Both the position numbers and the translations under genes were made by a program. Shown piece after piece: positions 30,329 to 30,854 of a stretch of 30,854 bases of DNA; position 1 is the stretch's first letter, and the number at the start of each line of letters is the position of its first letter. The notes beneath the pieces are model-generated. The model was not told the origin of the DNA. It made no database searches and was given only the letters and a program-made list of their open reading frames with translations. This DNA comes from Phoronis australis. Its lineage: Eukaryota > Phoronida > Phoronidae. The stretch is from assembly GCA_002633005.1 (NCBI GenBank), contig NMRA01000418.1, positions 144,435 through 175,288 on the forward strand. The letters run 5' to 3'.

Positions 30329-30575
30329 GCCTTTAAACAATGGCACTGCGTGTGTGGTGGTTGTGACAACTCAGTAACTGATCAAGCTGTGGCTCTATTC
30401 ACTTTCGGGACACGGGAGAAGCGCATACATGGTACGGCATATTAAAGAAAAAGCTCGCTTTTTGGTGGACATGCCGCAAACGCGCTGGATATGTTCTTTC
30501 GTCACATCCAAGTCCGTGGACGTCAGACACTTTCAACTGAAGCCATCATTTGGTTTTTGCTACATTGAATTCAGG
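30329..30575 (+). pseudogene. Frameshifted THAP-like domain
   Basis: The first frame from about 30329 reads QWHCVCGGCDNSVTDQAV, then LFTFGTREKR. It has a C-x2-C pair as in THAP starts (CGGC-x-NS). The frame breaks around 30425-30440. The second frame reads RHIKEKARFLVDMPQTRW, then ICSFVTSKSVDVRHFQ, giving the C and HF parts with an insertion. The order and spacing fit a THAP finger that has decayed by a frameshift. It lies just right of the inverted repeat and runs in the same direction as the left copy, so it may belong to the same dead element. Confidence 0.4.
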
Positions 30576-30639
30576 GTGGTGGCATGCAATGATATAAAAG
30601 AGGGTTCGATGTTGCTCACAATGTAGCCACTCGACAGAA

Positions 30640-30854
30640 CACACCATTATTAAAATGGTGCCCTCTTGAAATATCTAAACAGGTAGCGATTGTCAACTCA
30701 AGGACATAAATAGTTTCAGAAACTAGTCGAATCAAATGTGCTCATGTCGTTCACAATACTTTTACATTGTCATGTTAGGCTAAATGTCCGGTCTGAAATG
30801 TACATTGCTAGGAAAAATCACTTTGAAACGATTCCATGGTTAGCTGATCCATTC
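30640..30854. other. Non-coding end of window
   Basis: Nothing recognised. A hairpin ACCATTATTAAAATGGT lies at about 30642-30658. Confidence 0.35.

Overview
This window looks like nuclear DNA of an animal, most likely a marine invertebrate and possibly a deuterostome. It is AT-rich, its recognisable coding pieces are isolated exons with GT-AG splice sites, and most of the rest is repeats and decayed transposons. There is no bacterial-style gene packing and no operon. Two ambiguous bases (near 5233 and 6228) suggest draft sequence. I cannot name the species.

The only convincing host gene runs right to left. It is an immunoglobulin-superfamily gene, seen through two phase 1-1 exons: 12500-12135 (V-like, without the usual cysteine pair) and 2286-1963 (C2-like, canonical). 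The intron between them is about 9.8 kb. Sequence downstream of each exon (in gene direction) is related: 540-1400 matches 9275-10310 and 11845-12060. This suggests old duplication of exon-intron modules or a shared long repeat. A possible small exon on the same strand (24752-24674) and a possible promoter with first codons (about 23212-22964) are much weaker.

Repeats, left to right. A diverged tandem pair with a period near 410 bp lies at 2470-3200. At 3446-4871 is a TIR-bounded element starting TACNGTATT. Relatives of it occur at 17646-19401 (about 1.76 kb), 10640-11020 and 23930-24335. Hairpin-forming GGTCGCA repeats occur at 6060-6222, 6588-6771, 8190-8655 and 19495-19895. A higher-order tandem array at 13312-14640 places a CTCF-like motif about every 140 bp. 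A 5'-truncated non-LTR retrotransposon (15174-16690) lies between two 64-bp direct repeats. A degenerate TCGAGTA-rich tract lies at 18000-18290. A decayed PHD-like zinc finger lies at 21481-21775, next to a 19-bp minisatellite. A tRNA-like tract followed by a roughly 78-bp tandem array lies at 22225-22620. Half of a THAP zinc finger lies at 23613-23822.

The right end is a transposon graveyard. A decayed Penelope-like element (26104-27350) is interrupted by a 156-bp MITE. It is followed by a probable solo LTR (27406-28007), a roughly 135-bp foldback element (28122-28256), a large inverted repeat holding two head-to-head copies of one element's 5' end (29455-30320), and a frameshifted THAP domain (30329-30575).

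I saw no rRNA, no convincing tRNA, no CRISPR array and no intact transposase or reverse transcriptase. The observations most worth checking are the CTCF-motif array, the head-to-head inverted element, and the cysteine-less Ig exon with its duplicated intron sequence.
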